Positions 50,710 to 63,499 of a stretch of 64,000 nt of DNA are shown piece by piece; positions within the stretch are counted from its first letter, which is position 1; every line of letters begins with the position of its first letter. Under the pieces are notes generated by a model, which was not told where the DNA came from, did not search any database, and saw only the letters and a program-made list of their open reading frames with translations. The stretch spans positions 3,282,013 to 3,346,012 of the forward strand of contig CM076656.1 in NCBI GenBank assembly GCA_038496675.1, in the 5' to 3' direction. The translations under genes and the position numbers were made by a program. This DNA is from Rachycentron canadum (Eukaryota > Chordata > Actinopteri > Carangiformes > Rachycentridae).

Positions 50710-53700
50710 CTACATGCGTAGAAGTGCTGACTGCTGTTTTTCTGTAGAAAGCTGATACTGCTGCTGTTTGATGATGTCCAGGCAGTCTCTGAGAACCTGC
50801 CAACAGAGACAGATTCATATAAAAACATAAAAGGAAAAGAAAATGTTAATTCGAAATCATATTGGCGGCCGTTCATTTTTACCTTCCTGGTGTCCTGAGG
50901 CAAAATGACTCCATCGTCCCACAGCCTTCCAGAAGAGAAGAAAGCTGAGCTCTCTTCTTTCAATCTCCTATTCAACTTGTCCTCCTCCTCCTCCTCCTGA
51001 TCACTGTCAGGGGGAAGCAGAGAGCCAGCGTGACCCGGAGCTGTCATCGACACTCTGGCGTTGGGCCACAGGAACAGGAAATTGGGGTCAAAGGCCCGTC
51101 CACACTAGAGAAGGATTCAAATTGTTGAGGGATTCATATAGGTTCTGGGAACAGGTTGAAAAAGTCTACACTACACAACTAGGGATCTGAACACCCACCT
51201 TACAAAAGGCAACGGTTCAATGAATTAACATCCTATAACACACCTGAAAAGATCCTGCACAGTGTGAGAAGGAAGCCAACAATGAGTGAAAAAATATGGA
51301 TATCTTTCCTGCATCCTCCTGGCTAGTGAGGGCCCTTACTAGGGGCCTTTATCCCCCTATTAAGATTGTGCTTGTCCTGTCAGCTTATTGTTGTAATACC
51401 GTGTTAACACACAATGAGAGCTCATACCTATCCCAGTATACTTTTATATTTAATTTCTATTTTTATCTTTTGTAAACAAGAGAAATCTCTACCGCACCAG
51501 GGTCTTGGAGGTCTTGGAGTGATTTTTCTTTTGGGAATAAAAACATCTTTAGAAAATTGTAAATGTAAATTGTAATTGTAATGTAAACTCTACATGAGAA
51601 TACTGTGTGATTACACGGTGAAATTCTTTGCAACCAACAAATGTGTGTGAAAGCAAACTATTAAAGTTTGGAGTAAAACTATTTACTCCAAATTCAGACA
51701 TATTTTGTTTGTACTAAGGTGTTTGGCTTGGTGGAGAATTTAAGGAAAGAAGGTAGTGGTGCAAAAGTAAGACAATAAAACAAACCAGAAAAACACCTTA
51801 AACTGCACTTCCTTCAAAAGATAGTGACAAATATATTGACTGCCATAAACAAATAAATAAACTGGTATTCTTTTCTTGAGCATTTGTTTCTGAAAATGTC
51901 CTCAATTTCCACATTAATGATAATAACACCTTTGAAGTGTTACCGGTTTTTTTTGTTAAGAGATTATATAAGTACAGCAGTGTTTACTGTGACTCTTACC
52001 ATGGTGTAGCTGTCGACACCATGGCAACCACCAATCACCACAGTGATTTTGGGGACGGAGGCACACGCTACTGCTGACAGCATTGAACCCTGAGCCTTCA
52101 AACAGTTACTGTTCATCTCTGCCTAGAAGAGAGAGAGAGACACAGAGTACATACAGAGTACATAAAACACATATTTTTAAAAAATTAAGTTACTTTACAA
52201 TGTATTTTGACCATGATTATTTCTCTATATCCATAATCTTAGGAGAAAAACATGGACACACACTGGATCAATGATTGTAAAGCTGAAATGTGGTGATCGT
52301 ACTTTACACTGCTGCCTTTCTCCTGAGCAGCTGTTTTGGCCTTCTTGCCTACACAACCGATGGTTGGTCTGTGTGTAAATGACCTGACCTCTAGTTCTTT
52401 TCATAACCTCACTGTGATATCTATCATATTTTTCTTTTATTTAGGAAGTGTTACTCCAGCTATTCCATCTTTGATGTCCCATACATCTGTAAGACTGATA
52501 CTATAATCTGGTGTGGGGCATCTAATGGGGACATTTATGCTAAAACCTGCACATGGTCCTTTTAAAATAAAATAATCAAATGAAAACTATGGACAAATAG
52601 TGCTGGAAATATAAATTTGGAATCAGACAATATGATTATTTGGTCAGGTGTTTTTGGTTTTATGATGCATTCTAAAATGTTGAAAATTGGACTTATGATT
52701 GCTGTATTTACCACATGTGCATGTGCACGCGCACACACAGCTCTAAACAGACTTGCTGTGTTCCACTGGCAGTAATTACCTGTGTTGTGAAGAGTGTTCG
52801 TGCTGCTGTAGGTGCTGTGTTCTGGAGAAAGAGCAGTGGGATGTCTCTCTGGTCACATAACTGGACAAAATGACTTCCTTTCAGGGCTGCCTGGTATGAC
52901 AGCTCACCGTTGTTTGCCACTATTCCCACCAGATGGCTATTCCAGTTCATGCAGAGAAAAAGCAAATATATATCAGATCAGCATGCAAAAAACAATACTC
53001 AGAATACTTACATACGTAGATCATTTGACATACAATGACAGCTAGACTCATGGTGCTGTGGCTGCTGGGTTAGTGTTAGAATATGCAAAACTTATCAAAG
53101 ATCTAGTTTACTACTAAAGTTTACTGCATTATTATTCAACATATCTATCATTAGTTACAAGTACAGATGTAATATATTTCTTAGCTTGATAAAGCCAAGT
53201 GATGATATGCATCATGGAGCTAAAAAAAAAAAAAAAAAAAAGAAGGGGGTCACAATATTCACTACCTGGAAAAGAAATAATGTTTTAAGTAGAAATTAAC
53301 TATTATTATAACCGTAAAGATGTTCACTAATCCTTTTGGATTGTTTGTTTGTGTGTCTGTTTGCAAATATATGTGCATGCGCATGCTTGTATCTTTTACC
53401 CATGTATCTTTGCAAAACCAGTCACCAGTGTGGTTCCAAAACGAGCTTTAAACTCCTGGAAGCGGCTCCCGTCTGTCAGCCGACTGATGACCTGGACAGA
53501 CAGACAGAAGCAACCACCTGCGTGTTGTTGATGCTGAATCGTGAATCGGCGAGACAGTGGCGTGACAGCCATGACGTGAGAGCAACACTTCTACAAACAG
53601 TCTATGTAAAAACTGTTGTTCGTTTCTCAGAATTTCTGTCTTGTGCCATCTCATTATTGTGGCATTTTTGCATCAGAAAAAAACATTTTATTAAACCACT

Positions 53701-56700
53701 GTGCCCTAAAATTGTGTTGTCTTTACACATCTGTTTACAGAGCAAATAGTTTTGTTTTGTTTTGTGTGTTTCATACCATTTTAACATCCAGACTGTAGTT
53801 ATAGCTCTTTGGAGCAAGACCCAGAAGATCCTCTGAACTGTACAGTGGATCCTCCTCTGCTTTCATCTTCTTCATCTTCTCCTCATCATCCTCCTCTTCC
53901 TCAGGTAGTTGGAAGTTGAGGGTGGAAATTATGTTTCTGGTGTAATTGTATGCCTCCTTTTCTTCCCAGGCAAAATGATCCACGCAGCCACTCACTCTGA
54001 AACCAGAAGATAAATTAACTTGATGATGTAACTCTATTCATATTCAACTTATTTTATTATTTCTTACATAAACATATACGTTTTTTTATTTCATTTTTTT
54101 TCCAAAGTCAATCATCTCGTTTTGACATAATGCACAGAAACAAAACTGCTCTACCTCTCACACAGGTATGTTTGATTTATGGACCTACTCAGCATGAAGC
54201 CTGGCTCCTCCTAGGTCCTCTGGTGTCACCTCCTCTCCTGTGGCAGCCTTGACAAGTGGTGGACCTCCAAGGAATATTGTCCCTATCTGGTGCACCATCA
54301 CTGCCTCTTCTGCCATGGTGGGGATGTAAGCTCCACCCGCCGTGCATGAACCACACACGACTGACACCTGTAGGATCAAAAGTGTGACATGAAATTTTCA
54401 TTCAAGTATTTCATCAACTTTTCATTAATTATACACAAATTTACTTTTAGGTACTTTTCCATTTGTTTTTATTTGTATTTGAGAGTGATCAGTTGACATC
54501 TGAGTCCATGTATTGTTGCTTAATACTATTATTTCAATTGTCCTTAATCTTTGATTTACATGAGTTAAGGAATAGTATTGTGGCATGTCAAATGTGGCAT
54601 ATAACATTTAATTTTTATCCAAACTAATTAATCTATTCACAGTCTATTTCACATGTTATATAGTGTTCTGCTAATGTACTTCTGGTTTTTTAAGTCTTTA
54701 CCTGTGGGATCTTCATGGCAGACATGATAGCCTCGTTGTAGAACGTCCTTCCTCCCTGGTTCTTATCCGGAAAGATCTCTGACTGGATGTTCATATACAA
54801 ACAGGGAATCCCAAATTACAACAGCAGTGAGTATGACTCCACTAACATTTATCTGCTAAAAAGAGGCTCCAAACAGTTAAAACCTGAAGTGTGTGGGTTT
54901 AACCTGCAGTGGTAAGAAAGCTCCTCCAGAGTCGACCAGGTAAACACAAGGCAGGCGGTTTTGAATCGCTACTTCTTGCGCTCGAAGTTGCTTCTTCACA
55001 GTGATTGGATACGCCGTGCCGCCTTTCACCGTGGCATCGTTGGCAATGAACATACACCACAGACCACTGATTCTGCCGATGCCTGGTATTGGACACACAT
55101 ACAAACCCATATAGTTTAAAGCGTCATAAGCTGTATGTGTGTATGTTACATTTCCAAACTGTCTGAAATAAAGGAGGTCAGTAAAGTGAGCTAATTGGAG
55201 GCAATTTACTGGAGTCAGATTAAATAGTCTGTAATGGACTATAGTTGCTGGTTACTGACCAGTCAGGCAGCCAGCTGATGGGATGTCCCCGTATGGCAGA
55301 CCCAGACCCGCGAATGCCGACAGCTCCAGAAAGTCCTCGTCATCCAGAAGGAGGCGAAGACGATCCCTGACCAGCAACTTCTTGTTTCTTTTTGTGTGTC
55401 TGGCAATGCCACTCTCACCTCCGCCTTTCCTCACCTTCTCACTGAACTCTAGAAATCTTACAGAACAAGACAGACACAATGAACAATGATGAATGTACAT
55501 ATTAAATGATGCAGGGTGTGAGTCAACTGACTGAACCTACTTCTTATGGCAGGCGTAGCTGTTTCGGAGGTTAGCTTCATACACGTGTTGGTGGATGGGC
55601 TGGAGGGGCTGCTCCAGCACTGGGAAGGCACTGCGGAGAGATCTCCTCTTCTTGGCTGCAGAGCTCATACAGCGGACTGCACACTGCCTGTGCTGTTCTG
55701 CCAACCTGGAACACAGGATACCGGAAAACAACCGCTAAGTGTCTGCTCCAATGAGTAATCCTTTAGCTGTTACTTTGAGGTTCTTTACTGATAATTCAGT
55801 GTTGTACTTCTGACATCATTTTAGGAATAGCAGCAACAAAACTACATCATCTCCATTTACACACAGTTTGTTAAAGTATAGATTGATGAATATCTAAGCT
55901 CTCTCTACAATTTTTATAAAGCAAAGTAGTTGAAACACACAACTCAGATCATTTTACTGACTCGACTCCAAATATTACTAGTTAAATGATTCCATACAGC
56001 CTACACTGTGAATGTGTTTAAATGTTTTTTTTTCCCAATTTGGACAGGCAAAATACAATCATTTGTGTATTATTCAATAAAATAGATGTTTGTTCATAAT
56101 TGTAGCTTGGATGAGGATCTGGTCAAAAACATATTTTAAGACAAATATCCACTGTTTCAATTCCCTACAAAAAGCCACAACATATAATCTCCTGTAAAAT
56201 GATTATCATTTGGTCTATGCTCCAGGTGTCACCTGTGATGTCTCTCCTCTGCTGTGTTTCTCTGCAACCATGATGGTGACTGGGTGTAAGGAGGCACCAG
56301 GGCGGAACATACTCTTCCGCCACTACACACACTCCTTTTAGAGAGAGGAAATAGAGAGACATTTGGATTATGCTCTTGATCATGCTACAATTTTGATAAC
56401 ATTTAGATTTATTGTTAAGCCCATCCATGTATGTATCAGTAATAGGAATCTAATTGTCTAATAGTATAACCTGCATGGACATGGACACTCAGTACTTCTC
56501 TTTAATACTTTGGTACATTTTGCTGATAATTCACTGCAATTCAGATGGAAATATTGTCATTTTTACTTTGCAGTTAATAGTTACTTTTGAAATAAGCATA
56601 TTTAAACAAAACTGAATGATCTTATAAAATATGATGCATTGCTATAGACAGTCATCTACACACCATGACCAACTACAGCAGTAAAATGCTTCTCACACAC

Positions 56701-57412
56701 AAATGTATGAGTAATTATATTATGTATAACAGTATAACACAGAGATTTTAACTTCAATATTTCCTTCACGATATTTTACATACTTTTAAGTAAAGGACCT
56801 AAATACTTCTCAACCATCTTCCACCACTGTGCTTAATTTCAAAGAAAGGAAATAATAGTATTTTCCGAATGAAGTAAGTCATTAAAAGTCCCATTCTCCA
56901 CATTGCTGAGCAGCTGTAACTCCCTATAGAGCTCCCTGGTTGCGGGCTCATTTCTGGACACCACAGCAGCTGCATGGCACCAACAACATTTGGATCTCAG
57001 CGATACCTGACAGCACTCTGTGGTTCACCCACACACATTAATCTGTCTGTCCCTCACACACTACACACTACACACGCACAACTCCAACCTCATACAGTGG
57101 CTGCATCACTTTGTGCTGAGAGCTGAACTGGAAACATGAATAAACATATGTAGGACACGTTAGCTGCCACTATTATATATAGTGTCGGACTTATTTCCTG
57201 ACTTATTGTTCTCATAAAAGTCTAAACGCGATTTAACTTTTACAGTGACTTTTTTTTTTTGTATTGGGCAATGTTTGAAGTTAATTAAAATCGTTAGCTT
57301 ACTTATCTCAACACGAAATGTTTGCGAAAGGTCAACAGACACAGTGGGGTGATAGATGGATTTATGAACGGAGAAGGTGTAACAGGCTTTACCTCCTTAT
57401 GTAGCGGTACAT
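50710..57412 (-). CDS. Divergent methylcrotonoyl-CoA carboxylase beta-chain paralogue (possible pseudoenzyme), mitochondrial
   Basis: Twelve exons join in frame: 57393-57412, 55541-55705, 55260-55456, 54904-55082, 54702-54782, 54189-54367, 53777-53996, 53400-53491, 52780-52936, 52000-52122, 50883-51104, 50710-50796 (1,722 nt, 573 aa; human MCCC2 563). The Arg-rich start MYRYIRRLAEQHRQ suggests mitochondrial import. The N-terminal carboxyltransferase half follows MCCC2 closely: GIGRISGLWCMFIANDATVK, RLPCVYLVDSGGA, CGSCTAGGAYIPTMAEE (oxyanion hole, about 219-228) and GPPLVKAATGEEVTPEDLGG. The C-terminal half has diverged: the LQNITGFMVG region reads LQNTAPTAARTL (about 415-426), the GSYGAGNYG loop reads GGCHGVDSY, and MGGEQAANVL is replaced by an acidic stretch; WDDGVILPQDTR remains. 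MCCC2 normally transfers carboxyl from biotin to 3-methylcrotonyl-CoA in leucine breakdown. Whether this copy can is doubtful. The reading frame is intact, so it is probably expressed. Start chosen because the 20-base exon has ATG and a matching phase-2 donor. Confidence 0.85.
53220..53241. repeat. Poly(A) tract in mccc2-like intron
   Basis: About 20 A residues, interrupted by nothing, in an AT-rich intron. Confidence 0.8.
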
Positions 57413-59739
57413 GTCTCTTGGTGTCTACCACAAAATACAGCCAGTTAGACAACTTTTATAGTAAAAAAATGAATTTAAAAAAGAACTAGGCTAATCCATT
57501 GTCGTTCAGTAACCCCAAACAAATTCTTCTTCTGCTGCTGCTGCTGTTTCTTCTTCTGCTTCTTCTTCTTCTTCTTCTTCCTTCCAATGTTTGATGGCAG
57601 TTCGCGAGCTGAAATACACACTACCGCCCACCACAGGCTTTGAGGGCGAACTGTAAAAATACAAACAAATTAAAAACAAAAAGCTAATCTCAAATTTGAG
57701 GCACCTGTACTCCACGTGGGTGTTTCCACACTTAATGCTCGACCGTTTCATATTTTTATCAAGAACAAAGCTGCAGCTCGGCATATAATGGTGATTACAG
57801 TTGTAATGGCTCCTTTCGGGCCCTAGGGAGAGCTGCTCATTCACCAATTCATGACCTGGACCTCTGTTTAATGACCGTTCAATTATTTAGACATGATTTC
57901 AAACATTTAAAAAAATGATTTAGATTAACCTTAGATGCTTTTGTGGGGGTATGTTTACATTGCACATAGATATTCTTAAAATTCTTATAGTTAAAATGCC
58001 ATAGCTGATCAACCAATAAGATATTTAAATGATAGAAAGGAATGCAGAGAGCACAGCCTATAAACACCTAGGAGCTAATAATATGTTACAATCCATACTT
58101 GGTGTAGTAACATCATAGGAAACAATGTAACAAGTACCCAATAGGCTACATTGAATATAACAGCTTTTCAATAAAAATTTTAAGTCAGAAAAATTAAGTA
58201 TTCTTGATTAACAAAAGTAACATTTATTTTTTGTTATGGCAATATTGGCCAACCCTGTCAAAAAAAGATATTTCCATGCAGTACTTACATATTATGGCTA
58301 GTGAAAAGCTTTCAACAGCCAGAATGTCGGTTTGACTTTAACATTAGGCTCACATGGTGCCAGCCATAACCCTCCAGTAGACAGAATGGTCTTTGCATGT
58401 TTCACTATCATAACCTAGGGTATGACATTATCTACTTTACTTTGAAATTAGTTCTGAATGGAAGCAAGACTAAATATATGCTTTTTTTCTGGAACCACAT
58501 ATATTGTGGAAAATTTTGCATATTACCACTCTAAATAAATTAATATCAACAGGGTCGCAAAGTATGAATGTCTTCGAATCCTGCATTTGGTTTGGTTGGA
58601 TCAAAAGCTTGCATTTATATTTCACATTGATGTACTTGTCAGCAAGTTAAGACAAAAAAATGGATATTTGAATGGAAACAGAGCTGAATTTTCCTAATCT
58701 CAGCAGGAAGCCGTTAATTGAGGTTTTCTTCTTGTCTGTCCTGGATTATTATGATGTCATTCATAGACACGCCTCTGCCCCCACTCTCAAACCCTTAGAT
58801 TCAGTAAACCACTCCACCCTTATATTTATAACTGGTGTGAGTTATTATACCCATCGTTGTATATCATATTTAAATACTAAGACGTCATAGAAATTGGTCT
58901 CCATTTATGTATGCGATAAAGCCCAACATGCCATCATACCTCACTTCCTTATTAAACTGATCCCTTAGTCATTATTTGACCCTTTTAGCTAAAGTGTTTG
59001 GTTAATACTTGAAGTCCCATGAGAAATTTTTGAGAAAACTGCTTCATGTTAAAGCTAAACCCAGTGGTAGCTGTTGGTCAATTTAAAACCATGATCATGA
59101 GATTCTGTTTTCTTTGTAATTCATTTTCTGTGTAGTTATTCTGTATTAAGTGTACTCTTGACATCACTGAAAATGCACATGACTTTAATAATTCTTCAAG
59201 AATAAATAAAAGTCAAATGAATGAATGGGAAAATGGGACCAAATTACAGATGAAATATTCCTGATCATAATCAAATATTAATTCTCTCTCTATATATAAA
59301 AAAAACACATTAACTATAAAGAATTATTTAACTATATTTTGCTTGTATCTTCATACGTAGGCATTCAGTGTTTTTTTTATTTTTTTTTTTTAATAAACTA
59401 GCAGGTACATTACAGCTTTATAAATTAAGAAAATCAAGTCCAAATATAAGTTTCAACAATCTTTTTTTTTTTTTTTTTTTTAATTGTTTTTGGGTCATTT
59501 CTTTATTGCCGGTCTGTCTAAGGTATGAAACCACTTGGATGACCACTAACAAAAACCTCTGTGGCCTGTGTGGTCCAGGGCCCCCGGTTTGGGCGGCCCT
59601 GCTGATCCGGGAGAAGGGGGAGGAGTGTTTGTCGGCAGACAGTCAGTCAGGACGACCGGAGTCCCAGCGGCAGTTTCGGAGACTCTGAGGGGGGAAAACT
59701 GCGTCCAAATACGGGAGAACTCAGAAGGGGGAGTCCGAC
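57413..59739. other. Intergenic region between divergent mccc2-like and FNBP1-type genes
   Basis: No gene supported. It holds a trinucleotide tract (57524-57592) close to the mccc2-like start, AT-rich unique sequence, two poly(T) tracts (59370-59391 and 59461-59481), and from about 59560 a GC-rich stretch that should include the promoter and 5' UTR of the rightward gene. Confidence 0.55.
57524..57592. repeat. (TTC/TGC)n trinucleotide tract
   Basis: Mixed runs of CTT and CTG triplets, about 20 units, 110-180 bases upstream of the mccc2-like start codon. Confidence 0.85.
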
Positions 59740-60070
59740 ATGAGTTGGGGAACGGAGCTCTGGGTGAGTTTGAACTCTTCAAACTATGCTTGTGTTAAAA
59801 TGTTTGGTTGGTTTGCTTCGTTTTCTTTGACACGGGTAACACGCCGACTTTTGGGAAACCGAGAGGAAGAAAGGTGCCGCGTTACCTTTTAGCGGCTAAC
59901 GTTAACGCTAGCCGGCTGGCTGCGCTGTTAGCCGGCGAGGCTAAGGCTAAAGCTAATCCGCGGTGCACCTTAACGGCTGTGACAGCGGCGGAACAATAGA
60001 TGGGCAAGTCTGCAGACATACGGCCGGGGCACGACAGCAAGGGCAGCCAGGGGGGAGCTCACACCGTCGT
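59560..60070 (+). promoter_or_regulatory. GC-rich promoter/first-exon region of the FNBP1-type gene
   Basis: GC and CpG content rise sharply against AT-rich flanks, over the 5' UTR, first coding exon and start of intron 1. The intron start (59885-59975) is packed with GCTAA, TTAGC, GCTAGCC and AACGTTAACG words. CpG-rich starts fit broadly expressed genes. Confidence 0.5.
59740..59763 (+). CDS. fnbp1l: FNBP1/FNBP1L-type F-BAR protein, first coding exon only
   Basis: The exon encodes MSWGTELW and ends with a consensus donor (TGG/GTGAGT). This octapeptide is the exact start of the F-BAR domain proteins FNBP1 (FBP17) and FNBP1L (TOCA-1), which bend membranes and recruit N-WASP during endocytosis; TRIP10/CIP4 begins MDWGTELW. 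In these genes the first coding exon stops at this point and a long intron follows, as here (more than 4.2 kb to the window edge). Eight residues cannot separate FNBP1 from FNBP1L. FNBP1L is preferred because its human copy is on 1p22, the same arm as RPE65 and DEPDC1. Confidence 0.65.
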
Positions 60071-60163
60071 CTCCGCCCGGTTACACGCCAAGTTTAATCA
60101 CATCTATGCACCTGAATTGATGTTTTTGTTGGACTGGCAAGTGACGAAGTTGCATCCTGACGG

Positions 60164-60168
<5 letters not shown>

Positions 60169-60214
<46 letters not shown>
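60169..60214. repeat. (GT)n microsatellite
   Basis: About 23 uninterrupted GT units. Confidence 0.92.
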
Positions 60215-60215
<1 letters not shown>

Positions 60216-62025
60216 ACACCCTGTTTCAAAGAGAAGCTGGCAGGGATTCCCGGTAGCAGGGTGGAGAAACGGTGGGATCGGGGCTAGAGACCGTAGTCGT
60301 GCTCGTTCTCCTTAAAATCAACCGCAACTTAACAGCTGTGTGTTTAATTAATTGATTGGCATAACGCGCCTCTTTGTTGCCAGTTGTCCGATCTTTTGTC
60401 TTAACCTCCATGTGATTAGAGGGGACACATGTTCATGTCAGATCATTCAGCCAATGTATAACGCACCTAGCCTTTTTAGCTACTTAAGCTCAATCGGTAG
60501 CCAAATAAAAGTCAGACATAATAGATTTTGTTCCTTAAGTCACTCAAACATGAGCCGCAGCTGCTGCTCTTTGTCAAGCACAGTAGATATCAGGGTGAAT
60601 GAAACCCCCCCTGTCTCTTGTCTCAAATGGGTTTTTACAATGTGGATTAAATCCTTGTTGCAGCATTGTGTTGATTTGGTAAACATGTGTTTAAATTTTG
60701 AGTCATAAGTGACAGGACGGTGATCTCCAGCCTCTGTTTTTTGGGGTGTTGGCCATCACGATCTGTTGTAACCAGAGAGCAGCATCTCCCTGTGTGTATA
60801 TGTGTGTGTGTGTGTGTGCATAATGTGTGTGTGTGTGTGTGAGAGAGGAAGGAGTATTCCTCCAGTTGACCTCGGTTTATCTGCAGTTTAAAATAAGATT
60901 TTTCTTCTGCTTGCTCAGCCCTCAAATATAACACGGTCATGCTGCTACTGACAAAGTGATAACATTTTCTTTGCTGTGATTCAAAAGGATTTGGAAATAG
61001 CTTGTACACTAACATTGACATGATGTGTCAGGATTTGTGTGGTTTTTTTTTTTTTTTTTTTTTTACTCATGTCTCCCATTCATGTTTTCCATTCAGTTTT
61101 TCTTTGTTTTTGACTACTATATATGAGGATTGAGTCAGCAGTGTCTGTCTGTGTTCCCAGTGAGACAGATGGAGAGACTAGCTAGTGAACACAGGTTTAA
61201 TACTGACAGAGAAGTTTAAATTGACTGAATGTGAGCCTCTTTACGAAAGGCTTTAATGTGGACCCAGTCTGTTCCTTTAGCAGATAAACAACAATAGACA
61301 AATGTTTCTATTATCTGAGTAATCATATTTAAATATGTTCTCAGTCCTCAGTATGACCTAACCCTTAAAACATAAAAAAATCAAAAATTAATTGAGTAAA
61401 TATTTCAGTTCACTCTGTTATTGAGGGTGTGTGAAAATATTAGTAACAAAGTTAAAATATCAGAGCTTTACACAGTTGTTATTGGGGTTTATGTGTTCAC
61501 TTTTCTTAATGGAAAGAATATAAGCATAATGTTTTTTCAAAACTCGCATGACAAAAAAGACAAAAAAATACAGAGACTGGATTGAAATTCAGCAGGATTT
61601 AAAAGGTCCCAAACAAATGATGTAAATACACCATCAGAAATCCATTGAAATAACATCAGCAACGGGAAAAGATGAACCAAAAGTGTTACTTGTTTGTTAA
61701 ACAGTTTTATCTTATCTGTGTAGCATCTTTTCATCAGTGCTGCGGTAAAGCAAAGCAGGATATGATCTGACGGACCGTCATAATCCCCTGAGTCCACTGA
61801 TGAGATTAATGTGCTGACTGTCTGATGTCAGATTACACGATTGGCTGTGTGATGTCAGATTACAGATTATCGTCCGGAAGACTAGATGTAAAACTGTTGA
61901 TTGGCTGTTTTGTTTTACTGTCTATCTAATGCCTGTCAGCACACATTAATGTCTGTCTAAATTCATGTTATGAATAATAAACTATATCATAATATGAGCA
62001 GTACTATTTTACTCTAATTCCACCA

Positions 62026-62215
62026 GGGCTGCAATGAATGATTATCTTCATTGTTTATTAATAAGGCAATACTTTTCTTGGTTCCTATATCATTTATTTG
62101 GCCTGTAAAAGGTTAGAAAATAATGGAAAATGCAAATGCAATTCAATATTTCAGAACCCAAGTTGTTGTCTTTTACATTTCCAACATTTTATGGATTGTA
62201 AAACCATTTAAACTA
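62026..62215 (+). repeat. Dispersed teleost repeat, copy in FNBP1-type intron 1
   Basis: Starts gggctgcaatgaatgattat and continues cttcattgtttatta, then aatttcagaacccaag and a diverged tail. Similar members occur at 63500-63790, 16466-16640, 18836-18945 and 19770-19990. Confidence 0.6.
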
Positions 62216-63499
62216 AACTATGTGTACCTGCAGCCCCTCACAATGATATAAAAGAGATTTTCCCTTTGTCTTATTTGAAACATTTCATATAAAACCAAAA
62301 AGGTAAAGCAAATATTAGAGGATCCAGATTGCAAATCAATAGACCAATCGATTAATAAACTGTACTCTGTGCAGTTCCAGTGTCTAGCACTCAAGATTAC
62401 ATTAATATATTCAACATAGCTTGCTGCATTTGTTTTTGCTCTGTGTGTTGGCTCTAACCCAGGTCTTTTAGACATTACAAAGCAAGCGAGGAACATCCTA
62501 TTACCGTGCTGGCTTCCTGCCCTCTGAGACACACACATAAAGTAGGAAGTGTTTGTCTGAATTAAAGCTCTGTCTGCTTTTTGCATGTGCGCTTAGTGCC
62601 AGGATGCTGCCATGCTGTGCTCTGGTCTGTCTAGTCGAGGTGAGTTGGAGGCCAGCAGAGCAGAGCAGCCAAGTCTGACTGAAGGACAAGAGAGTGACAG
62701 GCGGTTGTCTCCATCGGTCGGACAGACTGAAAGACAAGGATAAGGGGATAGAGGACGGGCTTTAAACGGCTGGCTAGACTTGTGATTTCACTTTGAAGTC
62801 TATCGGCTGTTAAGTAGAAAGGAGACTGCGACAATTGTGGAAAAGAAAAGTGGAAAGATTCAAAGCAGTGAGCAGGTTTTTACCCTCTTCCAAATCAAGG
62901 GCTCACAGAGTTTGCTTTTCTTTCTTTCATGTGTTGTGTGGATTTGGAAAGGGTTTATTACTGTATCCCCTCAGGTGTTGAGCTGCTGTTGCAGTATTGG
63001 CTTCCAGGGTTATTTGTGACTCATTGGATGCTTGAAGTAAAAGGATTGTTTGTATTCTGGGCATCAGGTGGCGATCAGACTCTTGACAAGGGTGCTTTTT
63101 ATCCCCACTCCTGTTTGTGATATTTATAGAGAACAGCCCACAGCATATCGGTAGTTTACTATTGGGTAGCATCTGTGTAGCTTTCAAATTGTGTTGTGGG
63201 AATATTGTCTCAGATGTGTATGAAGACTTGCCAGTATATTGAAGATGCAGTGGCTGTTTGGAAACACGCATTATGTGTATGAACATCAGACCAGTGTTTA
63301 TTTCGTATTTAGTCTGGTGTCTTTGCCAATAATTAGTGAATTTAAATCAATAATAAGAATGGTGTGAGGATTGTTAGAGGTAACTTGACAATCATGACCA
63401 CTATTGAGAATTAATAAGTTAGTGATAGACAGACAGAGGATGATAACTATTTAATTTTTAAAATAATTTCTCTCATAGACATGTCTTATCACTGTGATT

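Noticed and set aside
55537..55731. Start of the mccc2-like protein at 55731
   Set aside because: The codon there is TTG, not ATG, and it lies within the intron end; a CAG acceptor follows at 55706-55708. The 20-base exon at 57393-57412 provides ATG in the right phase.
59808..60287. Two open frames of 63 and 95 codons after the FNBP1-type first exon
   Set aside because: They lie in the GC-rich start of intron 1 and run into a GT microsatellite; no homology or splice support.
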